58,577 nt of DNA from Oscillospiraceae bacterium (GTDB lineage: Bacteria > Bacillota > Clostridia > Oscillospirales > Oscillospiraceae): assembly GCA_017429835.1 (NCBI GenBank), contig JAFROD010000024.1:1-58577 (forward strand), written 5' to 3'. Every line of letters begins with the position of its first letter. Position 1 is the stretch's first letter. Shown in pieces: positions 5,896 through 13,725 of the stretch. The position numbers and the translations under genes are program-made. The notes under the pieces are model-generated. The model made no database searches. It had not been told where the DNA came from and saw only the letters and a program-made list of their open reading frames with translations.

Positions 5896-7185
5896 TTGAA
5901 CAACAACGAATTTCCCGAATGGTACGACGGCGGCAAAGTCAATGAAGTCGCTTTTTGCAAAGACTTTCTGAAACGGCACCCGATGGTCTGCGTCAACAAC
6001 AGCTTTTTCACGGTGGACGGACGGATCGGCGACGAAACCGTACTGCGGAAAGCGATCTACGACGAACTCTCTCCCTGGGTGACTGCCGGCCTTGCAAAAA
6101 AGACCGACAATCTCATCGGCGTGCTTCGCTCCGAAGCATATCTTTCCGAACTGCCGGTGCAGGCAGACCGCATCCATGTAGCGAACGGCACGCTCTTTCT
6201 CGACGGCAGATTTACGGAGGAAAAGGAGATCTGCCGCAACCGCCTGCCCGTCCGGTATAACCCGGATGTTTGCTATCCCGGCGTCTGGATCTCTTTCCTC
6301 GATCAGCTTCTGGAAGTGGAGGACATCTTCACCCTGCAGGAGTTCATCGGCTACTGCCTGATCCCGACCACACGAGCGCAGAAAATGCTGATGATCATCG
6401 GCCGCGGCGGCGAGGGAAAATCCCGCATCGGCGTTGTGATACGGTCCGTCTTCGGCTCCAATATGGTCAACGGCAATCTCGCCAAGGTGGAGACCAACCG
6501 CTTCGCCCGCGCCGATCTGGAACACGCGCTCGTGATGGTGGACGACGATATGCAGATGGAAGGCCTGCCGGAAACGAATTATCTGAAAATGATCATCACC
6601 GCAGACATCCCGCTTGATCTGGAGCGCAAGAGCAAGCAAAGCTATCAGGGCGAACTCTATTCCCGGTTTTTGGGCTTCGGGAACGGCACGATCAAAGCGC
6701 TGTACGACCGGAGCAACGGCTTCTTCCGCAGGCAGATCATCCTGAGCGCGAAGCGGAAAGATCCGAACCGGAAGGACGATCCCTATCTGTCGGAAAAGCT
6801 GACCGCCGAGGCGGAAGGCATCTTCCTCTGGTGCTTCCACGGCCTGCAGCGGTTGCTGGAGCAAAACTATCAGTTTACGATCAGCGAACGCACCCGGGCA
6901 AATATGAACGAGGCGATCTCCGACGGCAACAACATCGTCGAATTCCTGCGATCCGACGGCTACTTCGAATTCAAGGCAGACGCAGAAGCCAGCTCCAAAC
7001 AGCTCTATGCCGTTTATCAGAACTGGTGCGAGGATAACGCACACAAGCCGTACTCGCCGCGGAGCTTCAGCCAGTTCCTGACGGAGCATCAGGACGAATA
7101 CCATCTGGAATCCACGAACAACATCCGCCTGTTCGGCGGGAAGCGCGTCCGGGGCTTCCTGGGCATCCGTCTGCCGCAGGCATAG
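5896..7185 (+). CDS. P4/D5-type primase-helicase (SF3 helicase) of an integrated element
   Basis: A 429-residue protein starting at TTG, with GGAGG 8 nt upstream. An N-terminal D5_N-like region is followed by an SF3 helicase core with Walker A GRGGEGKS (about residue 171) and Walker B ALVMVDDD (about residue 214), then a C-terminal winged-helix-like region. Such proteins start replication of plasmid-like and satellite-phage elements such as P4 and PICIs. It is shorter than full primase-helicases and shows no TOPRIM or AEP motif, so it is probably helicase only. The downstream excisionase and integrase make it the replication module of a mobile element. Confidence 0.85.
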   Translation: MNNNEFPEWYDGGKVNEVAFCKDFLKRHPMVCVNNSFFTVDGRIGDETVLRKAIYDELSPWVTAGLAKKTDNLIGVLRSEAYLSELPVQADRIHVANGTLFLDGRFTEEKEICRNRLPVRYNPDVCYPGVWISFLDQLLEVEDIFTLQEFIGYCLIPTTRAQKMLMIIGRGGEGKSRIGVVIRSVFGSNMVNGNLAKVETNRFARADLEHALVMVDDDMQMEGLPETNYLKMIITADIPLDLERKSKQSYQGELYSRFLGFGNGTIKALYDRSNGFFRRQIILSAKRKDPNRKDDPYLSEKLTAEAEGIFLWCFHGLQRLLEQNYQFTISERTRANMNEAISDGNNIVEFLRSDGYFEFKADAEASSKQLYAVYQNWCEDNAHKPYSPRSFSQFLTEHQDEYHLESTNNIRLFGGKRVRGFLGIRLPQA

Positions 7186-7210
7186 AACAACGCCGGTTTA
7201 TTAAATCATC

Positions 7211-7281
7211 CGTACAAGCGTACTTGCGTACCAAAAGCCGACGCAGGGCGCAGGAAGCGGTACGTTTGTACGCAAGTACGG
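7211..7281. repeat. Inverted repeats upstream of the excisionase gene
   Basis: The 13-mer CGTACTTGCGTAC (7219-7231) recurs inverted as GTACGCAAGTACG at 7268-7280, and further CGTAC/GTACG half-sites flank both (7211-7232 and 7259-7281). They lie between the helicase and excisionase genes. Likely roles are Xis-binding sites, an operator, or the element's origin. Confidence 0.55.
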
Positions 7282-7328
7282 AAGTTTTCACTTGTTCCGA
7301 ATTCTCAAGATAACAGGAGGTATTATCT

Positions 7329-7571
7329 TTGCCGAATATTCAATTTCTCACCCCGCAGCCGGAGCGTCCGGCTTTCCCCAAAACGCAGTTCAAGGATTAT
7401 CCCGACGTACTGAACGTGCTGCAGGCAGCGGAATTGCTTTCCGTCTGCAAAAACACGATCTACAAGCTGATCCGTGACGGCGAGCTGCCGTGCCGCAGGA
7501 TCGGCACCGCCATCCGCATCCGCAAAAAAGATGTGCTGAAATTTCTGGTAGGCGACGAAAAAGCCAGTTGA
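7329..7571 (+). CDS. Excisionase / MerR-like helix-turn-helix protein
   Basis: An 80-residue protein starting at TTG with AGGAGG 8 nt upstream. The core, LNVLQAAELLSVCKNTIYKL (about residues 28-47) followed by a wing IRDGELPCRRIGTAIRIRKK, is the classic excisionase-family DNA-binding domain (helix_turn_helix_17 type). It sits 83 bp before the integrase, the usual xis-int order, and would direct excision by bending DNA at the attachment site. The inverted repeats just upstream are plausible binding sites. Confidence 0.85.
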   Translation: MPNIQFLTPQPERPAFPKTQFKDYPDVLNVLQAAELLSVCKNTIYKLIRDGELPCRRIGTAIRIRKKDVLKFLVGDEKAS

Positions 7572-7654
7572 TCTCGCTTGAATTGTCCGCCGCTGCATTG
7601 TATAATAGAATTGCAACGGCGGACGATTCATCCTGTCAACAGAAAGGAGTTTAT

Positions 7655-8818
7655 ATGACAGGCAGTCTGCAAATCAAATACAACAAGTATTATATTGTTC
7701 TCAACACTTATGAAAACGGAAAACGCAAGCCGAAATGGATCTCGACCGATCTTCCCGTGAAGGGCAACAAGACTCGCGCGCAGAAACTGCTCCGCGAAAC
7801 GCTCAAGGAATATGAAGAAGCTGAGGAGCTCCGCGCCGAGCAGGAGGCGAACCGCGCGACGATGCGCTTTGAAGACGCGATCAAGCTGTGGTATCAGGAA
7901 AAATGCGCCGACTTCGAACATCCCATCGACGCGGTAACGAAGCAGGGCTATGAATTGCTGATGAAGCGCCAAATCCTGCCGTATTTTCGCGACAACAGCT
8001 TCCTGCTCTGCGAGATCACGAAGAACAACCTGCAGGTCTATATCAACGAAAAGGCAAGATCCGGAAGGATGGACGGCAAGGGCGGTCTGTCGCCGCGCAC
8101 TTTGAAGCTCATCAAGAACATTCTCAACCAGACGCTGCTCTACTGCGTGTCGGAGGGAATGATCCCAAACAATCCCTGCCAGTTCGTGAAGCTGCCGGCG
8201 TGCGAGCGCTTCGAGGCAAACTTCTATTCCAAGTCGCAGATCGACGAGTTTCTGGGGAAGATCAAAGACGAGCCGCTTTACCCGCTGATCCGACTGACCG
8301 CGCTGTTCGGACTGCGCCGCAGCGAGGCGCTGGGGCTTTGCTGGGACTGCGTCAACTTTGAGGCGGAGACCATTACGATCCGCCGCACGGTGTCGAAGGT
8401 CATGACGGTCGTCGCAAAGGACAAGACCAAGAACACTTCCAGCCGCCGGTCTTTCCCGATGACGCCGGACGTCAAGCAGCTGCTGCTGGATATGAAAGCG
8501 CAGCAATCGAAAGATCGGCAGTTTTTCGGCAAGGAATACCGGGACAGCGACTATGTGTTCCGCTGGCCGGACGGCAGACCTTTCTCGCCGGACTACGTGG
8601 CAGGCAAGTTTCCGAAGCTGCTCAAGGCAGCGGGGATGCCGAAGATCCGCTTCCACGAACTTCGCCACAGCGCCGCGAGCAATCTGCTGAATCTCGGCTT
8701 TTCGCTCAAGGACGTGCAGGAATGGCTCGGTCACAGCGACATTAAGACCACGGCGAACATTTACGGTCATCTCGACGCAAAGCGGAAACTGTTAATGGCG
8801 GAGGCCTTGTCCGGCTGA
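7655..8818 (+). CDS. Tyrosine recombinase / phage-type integrase
   Basis: The start at ATG 7655 is set by AAAGGAG at 7643-7649; a longer open frame upstream overlaps the excisionase and is not used. The 387-residue protein has an N-terminal arm-binding region, a SAM-like core-binding domain and the catalytic domain. The catalytic Arg lies in FGLRRSEALGLCWD, the box II motif is HELRH, and the nucleophile Tyr is in GHSDIKTTANIYGHL. It ends about 150 bp from the 3' end of tRNA-Ala, the expected attachment target. All catalytic residues are present, so it is probably active. Confidence 0.92.
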   Translation: MTGSLQIKYNKYYIVLNTYENGKRKPKWISTDLPVKGNKTRAQKLLRETLKEYEEAEELRAEQEANRATMRFEDAIKLWYQEKCADFEHPIDAVTKQGYELLMKRQILPYFRDNSFLLCEITKNNLQVYINEKARSGRMDGKGGLSPRTLKLIKNILNQTLLYCVSEGMIPNNPCQFVKLPACERFEANFYSKSQIDEFLGKIKDEPLYPLIRLTALFGLRRSEALGLCWDCVNFEAETITIRRTVSKVMTVVAKDKTKNTSSRRSFPMTPDVKQLLLDMKAQQSKDRQFFGKEYRDSDYVFRWPDGRPFSPDYVAGKFPKLLKAAGMPKIRFHELRHSAASNLLNLGFSLKDVQEWLGHSDIKTTANIYGHLDAKRKLLMAEALSG

Positions 8819-8874
8819 CATCGGCACGCATCGCATTCCCGTATGAAAGGTGTTAGAAAAAGTGTTAGATATGC

Positions 8875-8908
8875 GCTGGGAGAGCGCTTGACGGCTTCAA
8901 GAGCACCA
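8875..8908 (+). repeat. Inverted partial copy of the tRNA-Ala gene
   Basis: The 17 bases 8875-8891 match exactly, in opposite orientation, the D-arm/anticodon-arm stretch of the tRNA at 9016-9032. Similarity resumes with TTCAAGAG after a shortened anticodon loop. This could be an integrase recognition remnant or debris of an earlier integration. Confidence 0.55.
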
Positions 8909-8938
8909 ACTTTTTCGCGGGAAAAAGCAAAGAAAAAG

Positions 8939-8960
8939 CCCTGAAATCTTTTGATTTCAG
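8939..8960 (-). terminator. Terminator of tRNA-Ala
   Basis: On the minus strand CTGAAATC-AAAA-GATTTCAG is followed by GGCTTTTTC, 11 bp beyond the tRNA CCA end. Confidence 0.7.
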
Positions 8961-8970
8961 AACTTTTTCG

Positions 8971-9046
<76 letters not shown>

Positions 9047-9081
9047 ATATTCACTTGGCGCGATTTCTAACGTGCAAAAGG

Positions 9082-9110
9082 ATTATAACAGATAAATACC
9101 GGAATTGCAA
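9082..9110 (-). promoter_or_regulatory. Promoter of tRNA-Ala
   Basis: On the minus strand TTGCAA (9105-9110), 17 bp, TATAAT (9082-9087). The -35 is embedded in the stem of the neighbouring terminator hairpin. Confidence 0.65.
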
Positions 9111-9139
9111 CAATTATTTTTGCAATTCCGGTATTTTTT
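9094..9139. terminator. Bidirectional terminator between tRNA-Ala and the M56 gene
   Basis: AAATACCGGAATTGCAA (9094-9110) and its complement (9120-9136) form a 17-bp stem, followed by T-rich sequence on both strands. It ends the BlaI-M56 transcript. Confidence 0.75.
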
Positions 9140-9175
9140 CCGAAACGTCTCATTCGTGTCGAGTAGTAAACGCGA

Positions 9176-12100
9176 TCAATGCGCAGCACTTTCCTCCACG
9201 TACGAAACAATCCGCCACTCGTCGCCGTTCTTTTGCAGCGTCATTCTGTAAGCCGGAGTAAAGGAGTCCAAATCATTCCGACCCAGCGAAATCACATAAG
9301 CCCACGAAGGCCCCATCCAAAGCGTTACCACATCTCCGTCCTCCACACCAACACTAGGGTGAAAGTCCCATGGTCTCGTATCCCAAATATTTACTAAAGG
9401 ATAAAAACAGTCCGTATCGGGATCATAGGTCACTTCCTCAAACCAGTTCGTGTGCATTTCCTCTACGGTCACGCCGGCATACTTCATCAGCACCTCATTG
9501 GCTCGGGCGCGTGAGACACAATGCGCGAACTGCGTTCTTCCGTCCTTTTCGATTTCAAAGGTATCACCGTCTTCGCTGCCGGAATCCACAGCGGAAAGGC
9601 ACTCCAAAAAGGCCTGCGCCTCCAAATCCCGCACGTCGCTGTAGGTCGATGTGAGGAAGCACCCTATTTCCAGATTGCGAATCGTGAATGCTTTTATATC
9701 GTCTGAATCACGGCTCTCCTCAATCGTGTATGCGTTCGTAAAGTCTGTAAAATAATCCAGTTCCTCCGCCGTTAACAAACGACCGTTTGCGCCGTAAAGC
9801 GTTGCGGCGCATGAATCCAGAAGCCATCCGCGTAGAAACTCAAAATAGAAGTAATCGAAAGTTTCATAGCTATCTGCAGCCGCTTGAATTGACGGATAGT
9901 AAAGCCATGCCTCTGCGTTATCTGTTTCGATGTGAATAATAGAATCATATCTATAGAACGTAACGGCAATATGCGGTACGGTAAGCTGAAAGTAACCCCA
10001 TCTTTCGTCTGCTGATTTGGAGCGACTCACTTTACACTCCTGCCATGGGATTAGCTTTAATTTTTCCAGATAGCGCTCGGCGTAGATTGCTGCGGCTGCG
10101 GGATAAGTGATCTCTTTCGCATCTGCCTCTGCGTGATAGGTCAGCATCGCCTCCCGCAGGTCGATCGCGTCAAGGATCGCCGGAATGTCGGAGACATTCA
10201 GCTTTGCGCGTCCGGCAGGCAGATTATTCCCCGCAAGCAGCTGCTGTGCTGTATGCTCCGTGTCGTATCCTTCCGTCGTATGTGAAATAATCCGCCAGCC
10301 GTCGCCGTCCTTTTTCAGATCCAGTCTCCATGGAAGCGACGGTCTCGACCACAGGGATACCTGATTGCCGTGCTCTATGCCGAACCACGGAACAAACGTG
10401 CCGTGACCGGCGTCGCTGGTGTAGGTATAGAAGCAATCCGTTTCCGGAACGTAGATCGCTTCGGTAAACCAGTCCGTGTTCATTTCCTCGACGGTAACGC
10501 CGGCGTACTTCATCAATACCTCATTGACGCTGGCGCGCGGTATGCGGTGGATCGGTACCATAAGCTCTTCCCGCGTAGCGAGGTGCTGATCCTTTCCCAT
10601 TCTCCAATCCAGCACTCGCTGCACAAGCTGCCATTCCGCTTCGTCGATACTCTCCCCGTAACTGGCATAGGGGAAATACCACAAAAACGAATATGCGTCA
10701 ATGTCCCGCACGTTTGTATAATACGAGGTAAAGAAGCAGCTGATCTCCGTCATGTGCATCGAGGTCGCGCCGGTTTCCTCGTCATACGTCTCATAGGTCG
10801 AGGCAGTCAGCTCACGGAAATAGTCCAGCTCCTCTGCCGTCAGGATGCGGGTGTTCCCGCCATAGAGCGACGCTCCCTGCGCCTCGATATACCATGCGAG
10901 CGCGTTATCATAAGGGTACCATTGCGAGCCGTCCTCATGGATGACGAGCGAGCCGGTCTGGAACCATCCCTCCGCGTTGTCGGTTTCAACGTGAAGAAGA
11001 TTCTGCTGGCTCAGCCCTTTTTGATAAATCGTCACGGTCGTATGCGGCGCGGTGAGCCGAACGTAGTTTCCATTGAAATCATCCGCATCAAAACCGCCCA
11101 TATTGCAGTCCTGCCATGCAAGCTGTTTCAGCTCTCCGAAATACTGCTCTGCGTTTTCCGTTGCTTCTGCCGGGAATGTGATCTCTGTCCCGTAGTAATA
11201 GGTCAGGGTTGCGCGCTGCAGGTCGATCGTATCGAGGAGCGCGGGCAGCTCGGAAGCCTCCAGCTTAGCGCGCTCGGAAGGCGCCGTTGTTTCTGCAGCT
11301 TCGGTCGGATCGTCCGTCTTCGCGCCGGTGAAGGTGCAGCCGACGGCGATGGCGATCACAAGCACGATGGCGATCAGCGTAATGACCGCCGTCTTCGGCT
11401 TTTTGACGATCAGTTTAATGCGCTCCTTAATGCCCCTGCCGCTGCCTGTCATCGTGGTCGCGGCGACGAGAATCGCGGGGCGCTTCTCGCAGGTCAGTTG
11501 AATGAGCGTCCTGCCGTATTCCGCGCGGTGCTCTTCGCCGATCCGTTTGATCGTTGCCTCGTCGCAGGCAAGCTCCGCGTCGCTGCGCGACAGGATCGCC
11601 GCGACCCATACGAGGGGGTTGTACCAATGCACCGCAAGACAGGCTCCGCGCAGGAGCGACCAGAGATGGTCGCCGTGCCTGCGGTGGGTCGCCTCGTGCT
11701 CGATCGAGTAGCGCAGGGCAGTCTCGTCCTCCGCCACCTCCGGCGTTACGTAGATTTTCGGGCGTATCAGTCCGAACAGGCAGGGCGTGTCGATTTTATC
11801 GGTCACGAATACAGGCAGCGGCGCGTGTTCGACCTCCAGAGGTTTTCTGGAACGCCGCAGCTTGCAGTAGAACTGCAGATTCGTGAGCAGCAGCCACAGC
11901 GCGACCAGCCCCGCGCCGGAAGCCCATACGATATTCAGGATTTCGTTGACCGTAAGCGGCTCTGCCGCAGCGGGCGCCTCTGCAGCGATTTCAGCAGGCG
12001 GAATTGTCGCTGTGCTTTGCGCAGGCTGAGTCTGCGGAACTGTGACGGGCAAGCTCTGCCCGACGTTTTGATCCTCCGCGTAAGGATCCTGCGGATTGTA

Positions 12101-12364
12101 TGCAGGCGACTCATTATTATTCGCGCTGATCGGCGTTCTGCTCTCTGCCGGATACGCCGTTTGCGGCGCTTCCACAGCCGGGCGGTCGATGACGTTCTGC
12201 ACGCTGAGCTCCGTGCTGCCGAAGCTGAGCGGCACGAGCAGCCGCACGAGCACCAGCGCCCACAGCGCATACTGCAGGCGCAGACTCATTTTTCCCTTCA
12301 AAACCGCACGCAGGAGAATCACGATCAAGGTCAGCGCAGTGGAGGAAATAATCCACTCAAGCAT
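9176..12364 (-). CDS. M56-family (BlaR1-like) membrane metallopeptidase with duplicated C-terminal sensor domain
   Basis: A 1062-residue protein. Two N-terminal membrane helices (about 3-21 and 30-48) are followed by a low-complexity loop, another helix (about 145-162), a cytoplasmic zinc protease domain with HEATH at 223-227 and a fourth helix (about 326-343). In BlaR1/MecR1 the protease is triggered by an extracellular sensor and inactivates the BlaI-type repressor. Here no penicillin-binding sensor is present. The outside part is two homologous domains of about 335 residues (from RAKLEASELPALLDTIDL near 365 and RAKLNVSDIPAILDAIDL near 719), each with shared motifs such as NEVLMKYAGVTVEEM. 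The ligand is therefore unlikely to be a beta-lactam. The gene overlaps the repressor by 8 bp. Confidence 0.85.
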   Translation of the reverse strand: MLEWIISSTALTLIVILLRAVLKGKMSLRLQYALWALVLVRLLVPLSFGSTELSVQNVIDRPAVEAPQTAYPAESRTPISANNNESPAYNPQDPYAEDQNVGQSLPVTVPQTQPAQSTATIPPAEIAAEAPAAAEPLTVNEILNIVWASGAGLVALWLLLTNLQFYCKLRRSRKPLEVEHAPLPVFVTDKIDTPCLFGLIRPKIYVTPEVAEDETALRYSIEHEATHRRHGDHLWSLLRGACLAVHWYNPLVWVAAILSRSDAELACDEATIKRIGEEHRAEYGRTLIQLTCEKRPAILVAATTMTGSGRGIKERIKLIVKKPKTAVITLIAIVLVIAIAVGCTFTGAKTDDPTEAAETTAPSERAKLEASELPALLDTIDLQRATLTYYYGTEITFPAEATENAEQYFGELKQLAWQDCNMGGFDADDFNGNYVRLTAPHTTVTIYQKGLSQQNLLHVETDNAEGWFQTGSLVIHEDGSQWYPYDNALAWYIEAQGASLYGGNTRILTAEELDYFRELTASTYETYDEETGATSMHMTEISCFFTSYYTNVRDIDAYSFLWYFPYASYGESIDEAEWQLVQRVLDWRMGKDQHLATREELMVPIHRIPRASVNEVLMKYAGVTVEEMNTDWFTEAIYVPETDCFYTYTSDAGHGTFVPWFGIEHGNQVSLWSRPSLPWRLDLKKDGDGWRIISHTTEGYDTEHTAQQLLAGNNLPAGRAKLNVSDIPAILDAIDLREAMLTYHAEADAKEITYPAAAAIYAERYLEKLKLIPWQECKVSRSKSADERWGYFQLTVPHIAVTFYRYDSIIHIETDNAEAWLYYPSIQAAADSYETFDYFYFEFLRGWLLDSCAATLYGANGRLLTAEELDYFTDFTNAYTIEESRDSDDIKAFTIRNLEIGCFLTSTYSDVRDLEAQAFLECLSAVDSGSEDGDTFEIEKDGRTQFAHCVSRARANEVLMKYAGVTVEEMHTNWFEEVTYDPDTDCFYPLVNIWDTRPWDFHPSVGVEDGDVVTLWMGPSWAYVISLGRNDLDSFTPAYRMTLQKNGDEWRIVSYVEESAAH

Positions 12365-12746
12365 CCTTGTCCACCTCCAAGCCCTTCAGAAGCGCGTACA
12401 ATTCGTCGATTTCCTTCTGGGACAGCGATTGCTTTTGCGTCATGGCGCTGACCATCAGACGGACGCTGCCCTTGTAGACTCTGCCCAAAAAGTCCTCCGT
12501 TTCCTGCAGGGCGGCGTCTTCGCGGGAGATCAGCGGACGAAACGCCTTCTTCCCTTTCTCTGCGTCGCCCAAAACCGCGCCTTTTGCCTCCAGGCGGCTC
12601 AGAAGCGTCAGCGTGGTCGAGCGGCTCCAACCGCATTTTGCGTGCATTTTCTCCGTCACTTCGCGCCCGCTCAGCGGCGCGCGCTCCCACAGGCATTCCA
12701 TTACGTCCCATTCCGCCGCCGTCAGGTTTGCGTTTTGTGAGCTCAT
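12357..12746 (-). CDS. BlaI/MecI/CopY-family transcriptional repressor
   Basis: A 129-residue winged-helix repressor: LTAAEWDVMECLWERAPLSG near the N-terminus, recognition region CGWSRSTTLTLLSRLEAKGA (about 38-57), and a C-terminal helical dimerisation part. Its gene precedes and overlaps the M56 peptidase gene, the standard two-gene sensor-repressor arrangement. Two TACAnnTGTA-type operators flank the promoter, implying autoregulation. Which further genes it controls is not visible here. No beta-lactamase lies nearby, so the regulon is probably cell-envelope stress rather than classic resistance (inference). Confidence 0.9.
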   Translation of the reverse strand: MSSQNANLTAAEWDVMECLWERAPLSGREVTEKMHAKCGWSRSTTLTLLSRLEAKGAVLGDAEKGKKAFRPLISREDAALQETEDFLGRVYKGSVRLMVSAMTQKQSLSQKEIDELYALLKGLEVDKDA

Positions 12747-12768
12747 TTCGTTTCCTTCTTTCGTTGTC

Positions 12769-12812
12769 TACATCTGTAATCATAGTATAGCACAGCAGTC
12801 TACACTTGTCAA
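12769..12812 (-). promoter_or_regulatory. BlaI promoter with two BlaI-type operators
   Basis: On the minus strand TTGACA (12807-12812), 17-bp spacer, TATACT (12784-12789). TACAGATGTA (12769-12778) lies just downstream of the start region and GACAAGTGTA (12801-12810) covers the -35. Both fit the TACAnnTGTA BlaI/MecI operator. Confidence 0.8.
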
Positions 12813-12838
12813 CAGTTTCGGATAAAAAAAGATATCGC

Positions 12839-12867
12839 TTGCAATCCTCACGGTTTCGCAGTACAAT
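12839..12867 (+). promoter_or_regulatory. Promoter of the YwqG-family gene
   Basis: TTGCAA (12839-12844), 17 bp, TACAAT (12862-12867). It is followed by GGAGG at 12882-12886, seven nt before the ATG. Confidence 0.65.
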
Positions 12868-12893
12868 ATCAGAAAAAGTGACGGAGGTACGTT

Positions 12894-13658
12894 ATGGAAG
12901 AAAAAGCATTGGACGCGAAAATCGAAAAAGCCTTGCCCGCCTGGTATGAAAAAACAAAGAAGCCGATCGTGCGCCTGCAGACCACGCTTGACAAGGTCAG
13001 CAAGAGCCGCATCGGCGGCGCTTTGGGCGAAGCGCCGCTTGACGAGGAGGGCAAGCCGCTGCGCCTGCTCTGCGCGATCTTCTGCAGCGAGATCCACGGC
13101 GTGCCGGACTTCCCGGAGAAGGGCGTGCTGCGCTTTTACGTGCAGGAGGAGCCGATCTACGGCATGGATTACGAGCATCCGAATCTGCAGAAGAATTGGC
13201 GCGTGATCTACGACCCCGAGGAGCCGGTCGATCTGCCCGAGCCGCACAAGGAGGTCATCACGGAGTTTGCGATCAAAGGCTGCTTCTGCCTGCAGACCTC
13301 CGAGGATATGGAGCCGCTCGCGCCGCCCGACTACCGCTTTATGGAAGATTTCCGCTGCTTCATGCTGCGCCACGGCAGACTCAAGCCGGTCGATTGGGAC
13401 GAATATGACGCGATCAAAGACCGCTATCCCCTCCGCGGCAACAAGATCGGTGGCTACGTCTGGAGCACGCAGGACGACCCGCGCATGAAGGAGATTTATC
13501 GGAAATACGATACCGTCCTGCTGCAGATCGACTCCTGCTACAAGGGCGACTGCCAGATCAGCTTCGGCGACGACGGCGTCGCGCTCTTCCTGATTCCGCA
13601 GGAAAAACTAAAGGCGCGCGACTTCTCCGACGTGATGTTCTGGTGGGACTGCTATTGA
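12894..13658 (+). CDS. YwqG family protein (DUF1963)
   Basis: A 254-residue soluble protein without signal or membrane segment. Sequence features of the YwqG/DUF1963 family are present: an early GGALGEAP segment, a central LRLLCAIFCSEI strand with PDFPEKGVLRFYV, a GGYVWSTQDDPR segment and a C-terminal VLLQIDS...SFGDDGVALFLIP. The biochemical role of the family is unknown; structures show a lone beta-rich fold often paired with toxin or immunity genes. It is monocistronic, divergent from blaI and closed by a strong terminator. Confidence 0.8.
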   Translation: MEEKALDAKIEKALPAWYEKTKKPIVRLQTTLDKVSKSRIGGALGEAPLDEEGKPLRLLCAIFCSEIHGVPDFPEKGVLRFYVQEEPIYGMDYEHPNLQKNWRVIYDPEEPVDLPEPHKEVITEFAIKGCFCLQTSEDMEPLAPPDYRFMEDFRCFMLRHGRLKPVDWDEYDAIKDRYPLRGNKIGGYVWSTQDDPRMKEIYRKYDTVLLQIDSCYKGDCQISFGDDGVALFLIPQEKLKARDFSDVMFWWDCY

Positions 13659-13678
13659 TGCAAGGAATCGTGACGAAC

Positions 13679-13721
13679 AAAAACTGCACCCCGTTTTCTG
13701 AGAAAACGGGGTGCAGTTTTT
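13679..13721. terminator. Strong bidirectional terminator (end of the polysaccharide operon)
   Basis: A perfect 20-bp stem (13679-13698 with 13702-13721) with a TGA loop and A5/T5 flanks. It ends both the YwqG gene (plus) and the long polysaccharide operon (minus). Confidence 0.9.
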
Positions 13722-13725
13722 ACGG

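Noticed and set aside
10370..12451. 693-codon plus-strand open frame antisense to the M56 peptidase gene
   Set aside because: It mirrors a GC-rich coding gene with BlaR1 motifs and an RBS, has no recognisable domain, and its composition (Arg/Val/Gly-rich) is that of an antisense shadow.
9176..12746. Beta-lactam resistance regulatory system
   Set aside because: BlaI and M56 domains are present, but the sensor is not PBP-like and no beta-lactamase or PBP2a gene is nearby.
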